The position numbers and the translations under genes are program-made. Below, one piece after another: positions 1-8,029 of a DNA stretch of 64,000 nt. The DNA is from CANQDT01 sp051878935 (GTDB taxonomy: Bacteria > Bacillota > Clostridia > Lachnospirales > Lachnospiraceae). The DNA lies in the NCBI GenBank assembly GCA_051878935.1, contig JBJELB010000102.1:25828-89827 (forward strand), written 5' to 3'. The notes beneath the pieces are model-generated. The model did not search any database. It was not told the DNA's origin and saw nothing but the letters and a program-made list of their open reading frames with translations. Position 1 is the stretch's first letter. Every line of letters starts with the position of its first letter.

Positions 1-7
1 TCTCCTT

Positions 8-1216
8 TTATAATAATGTATCTAACGTAGCACGAACTGCTTTAATAAAATCTTCACTGTTCACTGTGTTTACATTCTCTAATGTAGTGATCAAGGCTAA
101 ATCTTTGGTCATCGTACCATTTTCAATCGTTGCAATCGTAGCCTGTTCCAATTTGTCTGCAAAGGTCACTAAGGCATCATTTTCATCTAATTCACCACGT
201 TTACGCAAAGCACCTGTCCATGCAAAAATCGTTGCTACAGAGTTTGTAGATGTCTCTTCACCCTTCAAATGTTTATAATAATGACGCTGAACCGTTCCGT
301 GTGCAGCTTCATATTCATAATTACCATCCGGTGATACTAATACGGAGGTCATCATGGCTAAGGAACCAAATGCTGTTGCTACCATATCACTCATGACATC
401 ACCATCGTAGTTCTTACATGCCCAGATATAACCGCCTTCCGAACGAATCACTCGGGCAACCGCATCATCAATCAAAGTATAGAAATACTCAATACCTGCT
501 TCTTCAAAACGTTTTGCATATTCTGCATCATAGATTGCCTGGAAAATATCTTTGAAATTATGGTCATATTTCTTGGAAATCGTATCTTTCGTTGCAAACC
601 AAAGATCCTGTTTTGTATCCAAAGCATAATTAAAACAGCTTCTTGCAAAACTCTCAATTGACTTGTCAAGATTATGCATACCCTGCACAATACCGGGACC
701 ATCAAAATCATGAATCAACTCACGAATCTCTGTGCCATCTTCTCCTGTATAAACAATCTCACATTTTCCTGCTCCCGGAATCTTCACCTCAGAGCCTTTA
801 TAAACATCACCATAAGCATGTCTGGCAATCGTAATCGGTTTCTTCCAGGTACGAACCGTTGGTTCAATCCCCTTAACGATAATCGGTGCACGGAAAACTG
901 TTCCGTCCAGAATAGCACGTATCGTTCCATTCGGACTCTTCCACATTTCTTTTAAATCATACTCATCCATTCGAGCAGCATTCGGAGTGATCGTTGCACA
1001 TTTTACTGCAACACCATATTTCTTCGTTGCATTTGCAGAATCAATCGTAACCTGATCGTTCGTTTCATTACGATATTCTAATCCTAAATCGTAATACTCG
1101 GTATTCAGATCAATATATGGAAGCAACAACTCATCTTTGATCATCTTCCATAAGATTCTGGTCATCTCATCTCCATCCATCTCCACCAGGGGTGTCGTCA
1201 TCTTAATCTTGTCCAT
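8..1216 (-). CDS. icd: NADP-dependent isocitrate dehydrogenase
   Basis: Oxidative decarboxylation of isocitrate to 2-oxoglutarate with NADP in the cytosol, supplying carbon for glutamate. The 402-aa length and the motifs near the N-terminus (TPLVEMDGDEMTRI), the substrate loop (SPNGTIRAILDGTVFRAPI), the metal-binding aspartates (DDAVARV, YDGDVMSDMVA) and the late EAAHGTVQRHY motif match the eukaryote-like type II family, not the E. coli Icd type. The gene is complete, with its TAA at 8-10. It lies 12 nt downstream of the pfkB-type kinase on the same strand, so the two are probably co-transcribed; the functional link is not obvious. Identification is secure; the link to nitrogen assimilation is inference. 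Confidence 0.95.
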   Translation of the reverse strand: MDKIKMTTPLVEMDGDEMTRILWKMIKDELLLPYIDLNTEYYDLGLEYRNETNDQVTIDSANATKKYGVAVKCATITPNAARMDEYDLKEMWKSPNGTIRAILDGTVFRAPIIVKGIEPTVRTWKKPITIARHAYGDVYKGSEVKIPGAGKCEIVYTGEDGTEIRELIHDFDGPGIVQGMHNLDKSIESFARSCFNYALDTKQDLWFATKDTISKKYDHNFKDIFQAIYDAEYAKRFEEAGIEYFYTLIDDAVARVIRSEGGYIWACKNYDGDVMSDMVATAFGSLAMMTSVLVSPDGNYEYEAAHGTVQRHYYKHLKGEETSTNSVATIFAWTGALRKRGELDENDALVTFADKLEQATIATIENGTMTKDLALITTLENVNTVNSEDFIKAVRATLDTLL

Positions 1217-1228
1217 TTTGTATATCCT

Positions 1229-2155
1229 CTATTTCTTTATAATTTCCACCGCATCCATTAATTCCTGGAAATTCTCCATATCAATCTTCTGGCCGGCCGG
1301 CACACAGGATGCTGCTATCATTGCCATGACTCTTCGTATCATCTTTGCTTTGGAATTGCCGTTCGCCATCGTATAAGCAACACCCGCTACAATCGCATCG
1401 GTTACACCATGATCCACATACACGTCCATAGCAACTCTAGGAGAATATATCACTTCTCCTCTCATAACAAATAACACGCCGCTGGAGCCAAGATTGACAA
1501 TAATAGTCTCTATTCCTGATTCAACAATGTCTGTACACATACGCACAACATCTTTTTCTGTTGCATGATACTCCATCTTGTTCAAAGTTTCAAGTGCAAT
1601 TCTTGAAGTAACGATAACAGAAGGTTTCGCAGCGATACCTGCTTTTAACGTTTTTTCCGAACCTTCGAACACCACTCTGCATCCTTTTGAAACAACTCGC
1701 TGTATCAGCTCCGTATATAATTCCGGTTCTTTATTCTCCGGAACACTGCCGGCAAATACAAAGATATTCTCTGGTTCTGCATACCGATCGATTTTCTCAA
1801 CCAACTGCTCCATCTCTTCATCCAGAATCTCAGGTCCCGGATTGTTAAACTCCGTTACCAGACCATTTCTTTCTACAATCTTCAGATTCGTTCTGGTCAT
1901 ACCCTTGACTGTTACAAAATCAGATGCAATTTCATTTTCCTTAAAGAAACGATCAATAATGACACCACCGCTTCCTCCGGTAAAGCCGGTTGCAATACTC
2001 TCTCCACCCAACAGCTTAATCTTCTTTGAAACATTGATGCCTTTCCCACCAACAGTACGAACAATGTTGATGACACGGTTTACTCTTCCCTGGTCTAAAT
2101 GCTCTACTGTACCACGCTTATCAATAGCAGAATTTAAGGTCACTGTAATAATCAT
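1229..2155 (-). CDS. PfkB-family sugar/1-phosphofructokinase-like kinase with altered GAGD motif
   Basis: 308-aa ribokinase-fold kinase. The N-terminus (TVTLNSAIDK) and the early GGKGINVSKK motif resemble 1-phosphofructokinase/tagatose-6-phosphate kinase, which phosphorylate a sugar phosphate with ATP. Two departures from the family are visible: N-S-A replaces the usual N-P-A near residue 8, and the C-terminal anion-hole/catalytic motif, normally G-A-G-D, reads G-V-T-D (in HGVTDAIVAG). The catalytic-base aspartate is kept, but the small residues forming the anion hole are changed. There is no adjacent PTS gene or DeoR regulator, unlike a normal fruK operon. icd follows after 12 nt. Substrate unknown; it may be a divergent kinase with a different or weak activity. 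Confidence 0.75.
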   Translation of the reverse strand: MIITVTLNSAIDKRGTVEHLDQGRVNRVINIVRTVGGKGINVSKKIKLLGGESIATGFTGGSGGVIIDRFFKENEIASDFVTVKGMTRTNLKIVERNGLVTEFNNPGPEILDEEMEQLVEKIDRYAEPENIFVFAGSVPENKEPELYTELIQRVVSKGCRVVFEGSEKTLKAGIAAKPSVIVTSRIALETLNKMEYHATEKDVVRMCTDIVESGIETIIVNLGSSGVLFVMRGEVIYSPRVAMDVYVDHGVTDAIVAGVAYTMANGNSKAKMIRRVMAMIAASCVPAGQKIDMENFQELMDAVEIIKK

Positions 2156-2233
2156 ATTCGGTTCTCCTTCCTATTGTTCCAATAGATTAATTATATGCCA
2201 TTTGAGCCATTTGTGCAACTGCAACAAAGAATA

Positions 2234-3889
2234 TTATTGACCAAAATATTGACGGAAAAACTCTTCAATATCATCCATTTTGGGCTGAGACTGACTGTCT
2301 CTGTTTCCATTATTACCATTTGGGGAATTCTGTCCATTATCCTGTGTCCGGTTCTCTGTACTATCTTCTTCCGAATCCGGTTTTGCCTGTAACGTTACAT
2401 TGAGCACTTTTTCTTTATAAGCACCGTTTTGTACTCGTTTCACTGTAATTTCTACGGTATCTCCCGCTGCCTTCTTTGAAAGAAGTTCTGTCAGTGTATT
2501 CATAGACGTGATATCACGCGTTCCAAATTTAACAATAATATCATATGGACGAATACCAGCAGTCTCTGCCGCAGAACCTTCCATAACGCTGCTGACAAAT
2601 ACACCTTCCGGCATGCCGGTACTCTGCATCAGGGCACTGTCGACCGTTTGTCCCATAATACCTAAATAAGCCTGTTTTCCTTCCGGAATCTCACGCTCTG
2701 CAATCAAGTCATTTAAAATAGGTGTTGCTACGGAAGTTGGAATTGCAAATCCCATACCTTCTACTTCTTCCTGTGCAAATTTCACACTGTTAATACCAAT
2801 GACCTGACCTGACATATTCAACAACGCACCACCACTGTTACCCGGATTAATCGCTGCATCTGTCTGTAACAATGTCATGGTTTTATCCGTCATCTGAACT
2901 TCCCGATCTTTCGCACTGACAATTCCCTGTGTAACCGATTGTCCATATCCCAGAGCATTACCGATTGCAATAACCGTTTCACCAACCTTCACACTATCGG
3001 AATCACCCAACTGTGCAACTTTGATTTTCTCTACTGTTGTAGCCTTCAGATCTTTTAAATCCACTGTTACAATTGCAAGGTCTGCATCGGAGTCTGTTCC
3101 CTTAATGGTCGCATCAACCATTTCATCATCAACAAACTTCACCTTAACCTTCTGTGCATCCTCAATCACATGATTATTGGTTGCAATATAGAGTACATCC
3201 TGATCCTGCTGAATGATGATACCGGATCCACTGCCTTCCGATTGTTGATTGTATGTCTGACCAAACCAGTCACTTTGGGTTGTGATAACGGTACTGGTAA
3301 TGGAAACAATCGAAGGCATCGTTTCCTCTACTACTGCTGCCACACCACCGGATGCTGAACTCTGGGTAGAACCCTCTACCGTTGCAATGACTGGGCTGTC
3401 AGCCGTTTTTTCAATTGTATTAGCAGTTCCGCTTTTCGTATTCCTGTTATCTATGGTACGAATCACACCTACACCAATGGAAGATAACAAGACCACTCCT
3501 GCAACTGCACAGGCAACGATACCGAGTGTCTTACCAAAACCGCCTTTCTTTTTCGGTGGAATGTTGCTGTAATTCGGCGTGCTATTCTGATACCCCGTAT
3601 TATGCTGCTGTGAATAAGAATACTGCGTATATTGTGTCTGCTGATTCTGCTGTGTCTGCTGACTCTGTTGTGCCTGCTGGTTCTGTTGCGTCTGCTGTCC
3701 TCCATAGTTTGGAGTTGTATAAGCCGTAGCTGTATCATTCGGTGTCGTATAGGCTGATTCCTGTTCTGTATTCTGTGTTTCTGTTGCTTCCGAAACAGTA
3801 GAAAAGCCTTCTTCCTCCGGCATAATATCTTCATTTACAAATGGTTGGTTTTCATTCCATACATTGTTTTCATTATTATCTTGACTCAT
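2234..3889 (-). CDS. htrA: HtrA/DegP-like membrane-anchored serine protease with PDZ domain
   Basis: Surface quality-control protease. The start chosen is the ATG at 3889 (protein begins MSQDNNEN, 551 aa) because AGGGAG lies 8 nt upstream; an upstream ATG at 3907 has no such site. Order: acidic N-terminal tail, a long Gln/Thr-rich cytoplasmic linker (about residues 60-105), one membrane segment (about 120-140), a trypsin-like domain with His in NNHVIED (about 240), Asp in DADLAIV (about 268) and Ser in NPGNSGGAL (about 350), then one PDZ domain (about 410-485) and a charged, Asn/Gln-rich tail. All three catalytic residues are present, so it should be active outside the membrane. The low-complexity linker is typical of clostridial HtrA. 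Confidence 0.93.
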   Translation of the reverse strand: MSQDNNENNVWNENQPFVNEDIMPEEEGFSTVSEATETQNTEQESAYTTPNDTATAYTTPNYGGQQTQQNQQAQQSQQTQQNQQTQYTQYSYSQQHNTGYQNSTPNYSNIPPKKKGGFGKTLGIVACAVAGVVLLSSIGVGVIRTIDNRNTKSGTANTIEKTADSPVIATVEGSTQSSASGGVAAVVEETMPSIVSITSTVITTQSDWFGQTYNQQSEGSGSGIIIQQDQDVLYIATNNHVIEDAQKVKVKFVDDEMVDATIKGTDSDADLAIVTVDLKDLKATTVEKIKVAQLGDSDSVKVGETVIAIGNALGYGQSVTQGIVSAKDREVQMTDKTMTLLQTDAAINPGNSGGALLNMSGQVIGINSVKFAQEEVEGMGFAIPTSVATPILNDLIAEREIPEGKQAYLGIMGQTVDSALMQSTGMPEGVFVSSVMEGSAAETAGIRPYDIIVKFGTRDITSMNTLTELLSKKAAGDTVEITVKRVQNGAYKEKVLNVTLQAKPDSEEDSTENRTQDNGQNSPNGNNGNRDSQSQPKMDDIEEFFRQYFGQ

Positions 3890-3980
3890 ATCCGAATCTC
3901 CCTTCATCTTAATTCCACTTTATCCTAGCAACTGATTGTGTTAGAATTGTGACGAAAATGTTATAATACTGTTATCACAG

Positions 3981-4009
3981 TTGTAGAATTTCTTCTTGTA
4001 TTATATAAT
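3981..4009 (+). promoter_or_regulatory. Predicted sigma-A promoter for the polysaccharide gene
   Basis: TTGTAG at 3981-3986 and a perfect TATAAT at 4004-4009, separated by 17 nt. The transcript would begin about 14 nt before the ATG at 4030, which would favour the downstream ATG at 4045 for ribosome access. A second TATAAT (3962-3967) lies upstream with a weak -35. Confidence 0.6.
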
Positions 4010-4029
4010 ATACCTAGCAAAAATCAAGG

Positions 4030-5448
4030 ATGGATATAAATAAAATGATTAAAGAAAATCAAAAGTATTTCAATCGACTCCACGTAATCATAGATGGTAT
4101 CATCATTTTTCTTGCCTTTTCCTTCTCTTACTTTGTGCGTTTCACAAGTAACTGGATTGCACACGAAAAATACTATCCGGATTTCCGACGCTATGCCGGA
4201 ATACTTCCGATTGCTATCCCGGCATATCTGCTATTGTATGCTGCTTTTCACTTATATCAACCTAAGAGATATCTGAACAAACGCAGTGAATTCTGGAATC
4301 TGTTAAAGGCGAACATTACCGGAATCGGGATTTTAATGGGGATTTTTTATCTGGTAAATCCGGCATACTTTTCACGTATCTTCCTATTCATATTTGCCGG
4401 AAGTAATTTTTTATTGTGTTATATTTACAGAAGCATGATTCGGGTCTGGCTTCATGCAGCACGTAAAAACGGTATGAACTTAAAACACATTATCATCATC
4501 GGATTCAGCCCTGCAGCTGCTGCCTATATTGACCGGGTCAAGAATAACCCGCACTGGGGATATATGATTCATGGCATTCTGGATGACCAGGTAGCACCCG
4601 ATTTTGAATACCGTAAGATTCCATGGGTTGGACGCATTGATGATTTGCCTCGTTATCTTGAAGCCAATACTTTAGATGAAGTTGCCATCACCATCAGTTT
4701 GAATGAGTATTCGAAACTGGAGAAAATCGTATCGATTTGTGAGAAATCCGGTACCCACACCAAATTCGTACCGGACTATTATAATTTCATTTCCACTAAT
4801 CCATATACGGAAGATTTGGACGGGCTTCCGGTCATCAATATCCGTAACGTACCTTTAACAAATACCGTAAATAAAATGCTCAAACGGATTATTGATATCA
4901 TTGGCTCTCTCATTGCTATCATTCTATTTTCACCAATCATGCTGGTAACAGCAATTCTGGTAAAAAAATCCTCTGAAGGGCCGATTATCTTCAAGCAGAC
5001 ACGAGTAGGATTAGGAAATAAGGAATTTTCCATGTACAAGTTCCGCTCCATGGGAGTGCAGAAGGCCTCCCAGGAAAAAACAGGATGGACAACAAAAAAT
5101 GATCCCCGGGTAACTCCAATTGGCCGCATTATACGTAAGACAAGTATTGACGAGCTTCCTCAATTATTCAACGTATTAAAAGGAGACATGAGTCTCGTTG
5201 GTCCACGACCGGAGCGCCCACAGTTTGTCATGAAATTCCGGGAAGAAATCCCACGTTATATGATCAAACATCAGGTACGTCCCGGCATTACCGGCTGGGC
5301 TCAGGTCAATGGTTTTCGGGGTGACACCTCCATCCGTGGACGTATTGACCATGACTTATATTATATCGAAAACTGGACCTTATTATTTGATATCAAAATA
5401 CTCTTTCTGACCATATTTAAAGGGTTCATTAATGAAAATGCATATTAA
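4030..5448 (+). CDS. Undecaprenyl-phosphate sugar-1-phosphate transferase (WcaJ/CpsE type)
   Basis: Integral membrane enzyme that starts a surface polysaccharide by moving a sugar-1-phosphate from its nucleotide sugar to undecaprenyl phosphate. 472 aa. Residues about 20-135 hold four or five membrane segments, about 150-260 a CoA-binding-like domain (IIIIGFSPAAAAYIDRV), and about 280-472 the bacterial sugar transferase domain with KRIIDIIGS, FKQTRVGL, MYKFRSM, IDELPQLFNVLKGDMSLVGPRPERP and PGITGWAQVNG, all intact. The start is uncertain: AAGGATGG overlaps the ATG at 4030 but sits 11 nt before an in-frame ATG at 4045. No other capsule genes are adjacent except the LCP ligase 12 nt downstream, so this pair may make and attach one envelope polymer. 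Confidence 0.9.
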   Translation: MDINKMIKENQKYFNRLHVIIDGIIIFLAFSFSYFVRFTSNWIAHEKYYPDFRRYAGILPIAIPAYLLLYAAFHLYQPKRYLNKRSEFWNLLKANITGIGILMGIFYLVNPAYFSRIFLFIFAGSNFLLCYIYRSMIRVWLHAARKNGMNLKHIIIIGFSPAAAAYIDRVKNNPHWGYMIHGILDDQVAPDFEYRKIPWVGRIDDLPRYLEANTLDEVAITISLNEYSKLEKIVSICEKSGTHTKFVPDYYNFISTNPYTEDLDGLPVINIRNVPLTNTVNKMLKRIIDIIGSLIAIILFSPIMLVTAILVKKSSEGPIIFKQTRVGLGNKEFSMYKFRSMGVQKASQEKTGWTTKNDPRVTPIGRIIRKTSIDELPQLFNVLKGDMSLVGPRPERPQFVMKFREEIPRYMIKHQVRPGITGWAQVNGFRGDTSIRGRIDHDLYYIENWTLLFDIKILFLTIFKGFINENAY

Positions 5449-5460
5449 GGAGAACACATC

Positions 5461-6528
5461 ATGTCGAAACCAATAAAATCACCTCAGGGCAAAACAGCCC
5501 GTCGTATCCGTGCGCGCAGACGCCGCACCAGAATACTGCTTCTACTAGAAATCTTATTTATCTTAGGAGCACTTATTTTTGCCTTTTATTACTTTCTTTA
5601 TTCCAAGATGCAAGTCACACCGATTGATACGTCTTCCGTGGTCATGAATGATTTTGATGACCCGAACATCAAAGACTATCAGAACATCGTATTTATGGGA
5701 GTGGATTCCCAGACAAACGACTTAGACGAAGATACCCGCGCCGATTCTATTATCGTAGCGAGCATCAATAAAAAGAATAAAGATGTAAAGCTTGTATCCA
5801 TTTATCGTGATACATACTGCAACATATCCGATTACGGATATACCAAGATTAACCACTCTTATGCATACGGTGGTCCAACCCTTCTGATGAGCACCATTAA
5901 CAGGAATTATGATTTAAACATCCAGGATTTCGTCTGCATCAACTTCCGTGGTCTGGCAAATATGGTGAATATATTAGGCGGAATTGACATAGAGATTCAG
6001 GAAGATGAGATTAACAATCTCAATGACTATATCAGAAATATGAACCACATCAACGGTGGACATTCCGTGAAGATTAAACATGCCGGACTCCAGACATTGG
6101 ATGGCAACCAGGCAGTGGCCTATGCCCGTATCCGCTATACGGACGGCGGTGATTACCGTCGTACCGAACGACAAAGAACCGTGATTCTCTCCATTATGGA
6201 AAAGGCAAAGCATTCCGGTCCTATCACACTATACAAATTATGCAACGAGATATTGCCGGATATTCACACCAGTTTATCATCAGGCGAAATTCTCTGGTTA
6301 GCGAAGGATCTCTTTTCCTATGATTTTGGCGAAACCTCCGGTTTCCCATTTGATGAGCTCAACGTTGGCACTACCATCGGAGGTGTCTATTACGGAATAC
6401 CGGAAACATTAAAAGACAATGTAAAACGTCTGCACGAATATCTCTTCCGGACTACAGATTACCAGCCTTCTGCAGCCGTTGGCGAGATATCCGATACCAT
6501 CTATAACCGTTACCATTACGGCTACTAA
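5461..6528 (+). CDS. LytR-CpsA-Psr (LCP) family cell-wall polymer ligase
   Basis: Transfers polyprenyl-linked anionic glycopolymers to peptidoglycan on the outer face of the membrane. 355 aa: a very basic N-terminus (RRIRARRRRTR), a membrane segment (about residues 25-47), then the LCP domain from about 70, with the conserved ADSIIVASIN, SIYRDTY (catalytic Arg), KINHSYAYGG, MVNILGGIDIEI and AVAYARIRYTDGGDYRRTERQR motifs. A clear AAGGAG lies before the ATG and the gene is 12 nt behind the sugar transferase, which fits an initiate-and-attach pair. The stop is 12 nt before palindromic element A, which probably ends the transcript. Confidence 0.92.
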   Translation: MSKPIKSPQGKTARRIRARRRRTRILLLLEILFILGALIFAFYYFLYSKMQVTPIDTSSVVMNDFDDPNIKDYQNIVFMGVDSQTNDLDEDTRADSIIVASINKKNKDVKLVSIYRDTYCNISDYGYTKINHSYAYGGPTLLMSTINRNYDLNIQDFVCINFRGLANMVNILGGIDIEIQEDEINNLNDYIRNMNHINGGHSVKIKHAGLQTLDGNQAVAYARIRYTDGGDYRRTERQRTVILSIMEKAKHSGPITLYKLCNEILPDIHTSLSSGEILWLAKDLFSYDFGETSGFPFDELNVGTTIGGVYYGIPETLKDNVKRLHEYLFRTTDYQPSAAVGEISDTIYNRYHYGY

Positions 6529-6540
6529 ATAATTTATCCA

Positions 6541-6849
6541 AAAGAATTTGCGCCTGCCAAGCCCCCACGGGTCCGTACGCATAGGGAATATTTTTCTTGC
6601 GCGAATTCAGGTTTAAGAAAAAATAGCGTTCCGTTTCTATCACGTTTGATTACGCGCCTTATGAGCAAACTCATCCACCGAAGTGTACCTAAAAAAGATA
6701 TTGAAATCACTGACGGTGGATTCAAACAACTCAACGGCGCGTTTCGTGATAGTCACTGGAACGCTTTTTTTCTAAAAACCTGTGCGTCTGCGAAAAATAT
6801 TCCCTATGCGTACGGACCCCGTGGGGGCTGAGGCAGGCGCAAATTCTTT
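6541..6849. repeat. Large palindromic intergenic element, copy A
   Basis: A 309-bp inverted-repeat element fills the whole space between the convergent LCP and YigZ genes, leaving 12 and 11 nt on its sides. Its outermost 18 bases, AAAGAATTTGCGCCTGCC, are repeated perfectly in reverse at 6832-6849, and the pairing continues through GCCCCCACGG, TCCGTACGCATAGGGAATATTTTTC and much of the interior with mismatches. The interior (about 6607-6785) is clearly homologous to the reverse complement of copy B at 53.9-54.3 kb, while the outer arms differ in sequence from those of B yet pair within A. Short open frames run through it (for example 6646-6831), but these follow the palindrome and are not credible genes. 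It could be a MITE, a structured RNA or a bidirectional terminator. Confidence 0.85.
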
Positions 6850-6860
6850 CCAGACTACCT

Positions 6861-7511
6861 CTACTCTTCGTATACTTCTCCATTTTCGAGTAAGGCATAC
6901 TGTATCGTATCCCCTTCGGAAATCTGTATTCTGCCACTCGTCCCTTCAGTTAATTCGTTTTGCAGATACTCTTTCTGCTCTATTGGAAGGAGAATATGTA
7001 CCACTACTTCATCGGTATAGTCTGTTCCTTCGGTCAGGACATCTTGCGATGCTAAGATATATTGTACTTTACCTACATCTGTATAATCCGTTCTGAGGTC
7101 CATTCGGACACCGGACCTCATCTCAATAATCTGACTATTGGCAATTCCCTCCTGTGTCGCTTTTGTATATGCCCGTACCAATCCGCCGGTTCCTAACAAA
7201 GTTCCTCCGAAATAACGGGTAACGACTACTACAATATTCCGGATGCTCTGTCCCTGTATGACTTCAAGCATAGGCTTACCTGCAGTACCACTTGGCTCGC
7301 CGTCATCACTGCATCGAACCACTTCCTGAGATAATCCTACACAAAATGCCGAACAATGATGTCGGGCATCCCAGTATTTTTTTCGTATTTGCTCTATAAA
7401 GGCAACCGCCTCTTCCTCTGTTTCTGCTTTGGCAACCGATGCGATAAACCTGGATTTTTTTTCTACAATTTCACCTTCTGCTCCTTCATAAACCGTCTTA
7501 TAACTCTTCAC
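6861..7511 (-). CDS. yigZ: YigZ/IMPACT family protein
   Basis: Conserved cytosolic protein of the IMPACT/YigZ family; function in bacteria is not firmly known (a link to translation or regulation has been proposed). Family motifs seen: KSRFIA, DARHHCSAFCVG, SDDGEPSGTAGKPML and VVVTRYFGGTLLGTGGLVRAY, followed by the C-terminal ferredoxin-like domain. The start is set at the GTG at 7511 (216 aa) because GAGGAGGAA lies 6 nt before it, inside the 3' end of the upstream gene; two ATGs at 7524-7529 would sit on the upstream side of that site. The gene overlaps the preceding one by 14 nt, implying translational coupling. The C-terminus abuts palindromic element A. Confidence 0.9.
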   Translation of the reverse strand: MKSYKTVYEGAEGEIVEKKSRFIASVAKAETEEEAVAFIEQIRKKYWDARHHCSAFCVGLSQEVVRCSDDGEPSGTAGKPMLEVIQGQSIRNIVVVVTRYFGGTLLGTGGLVRAYTKATQEGIANSQIIEMRSGVRMDLRTDYTDVGKVQYILASQDVLTEGTDYTDEVVVHILLPIEQKEYLQNELTEGTSGRIQISEGDTIQYALLENGEVYEE

Positions 7512-7830
7512 ACTCTTCCTCCTCATCATTAATATAATGTGTCATCATATCATCTACAATTTCTGTCATACCTATCGGTGTCACCTGTCCCTGACACAAT
7601 GTGGAAATCGTTTTTTCTACAAACTTCTTCGAATCCGAAACAACCGAAATCCTGTCCTGCTCTACCACTTCATAACAACCGTCTTCATGTACCTGGCATT
7701 TTTCTACCATAATACCATACAATGCCTCTTCCTGACTAGAAGCGGTTTCTAATAAATAGTATTTTAATAAATAATTTCTCCCCTTTTGATCCAACAATGT
7801 TGTCTCACATACTTCTTGCGTATTTTTCAT
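7498..7830 (-). CDS. Small conserved clostridial protein (DUF6514-like)
   Basis: 110-aa soluble protein without membrane segment or signal peptide. It resembles the clostridial DUF6514 family (ETASSQEEALYGIMVEK core, then a segment ending VTPIGMTEIVDDM); the assignment is from memory of the family and moderate. The C-terminus is a run of glutamates (DEEEECEEL) whose GAG/GAA codons double as the ribosome binding site of yigZ. Function unknown. A -10 box (TATAAT on the minus strand, 7876-7881) lies about 45 nt upstream, so the two genes probably form a small operon. Confidence 0.7.
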   Translation of the reverse strand: MKNTQEVCETTLLDQKGRNYLLKYYLLETASSQEEALYGIMVEKCQVHEDGCYEVVEQDRISVVSDSKKFVEKTISTLCQGQVTPIGMTEIVDDMMTHYINDEEEECEEL

Positions 7831-7994
7831 AAATAACTCCTCTTCATATTCTGTTTAATGTTTTGTGTTATCTATATTATAGAAGAATCCAGATTTAAAA
7901 TTTACCATTTTATCCCTTAAATCACGACAAAATACGACATAGCATATCAAAATCCTACATGAAGATTTCACTTTATTAAACGTTGCTTCTTTGT

Positions 7995-8000
7995 TATAAT
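7995..8000 (+). promoter_or_regulatory. -10 box for the GT51 gene
   Basis: Perfect TATAAT 30 nt before the ATG at 8030. The hexamer 17 nt upstream (TTTATT) is a poor -35, so expression may need help or be low. Confidence 0.45.
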
Positions 8001-8029
8001 ACAAGCATCAATATAAAGAAGGTTATATT

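Noticed and set aside
3590..3710. Periodic CTG/TGT-rich tract that looks repetitive
   Set aside because: It is the Gln/Thr-rich linker of HtrA read on the plus strand, coding low complexity and not a CRISPR or tandem array.
6646..6831. 61-aa plus-strand open frame
   Set aside because: It lies wholly inside palindromic element A, has no ribosome site, and its similarity to frames in copy B follows from the shared DNA element.
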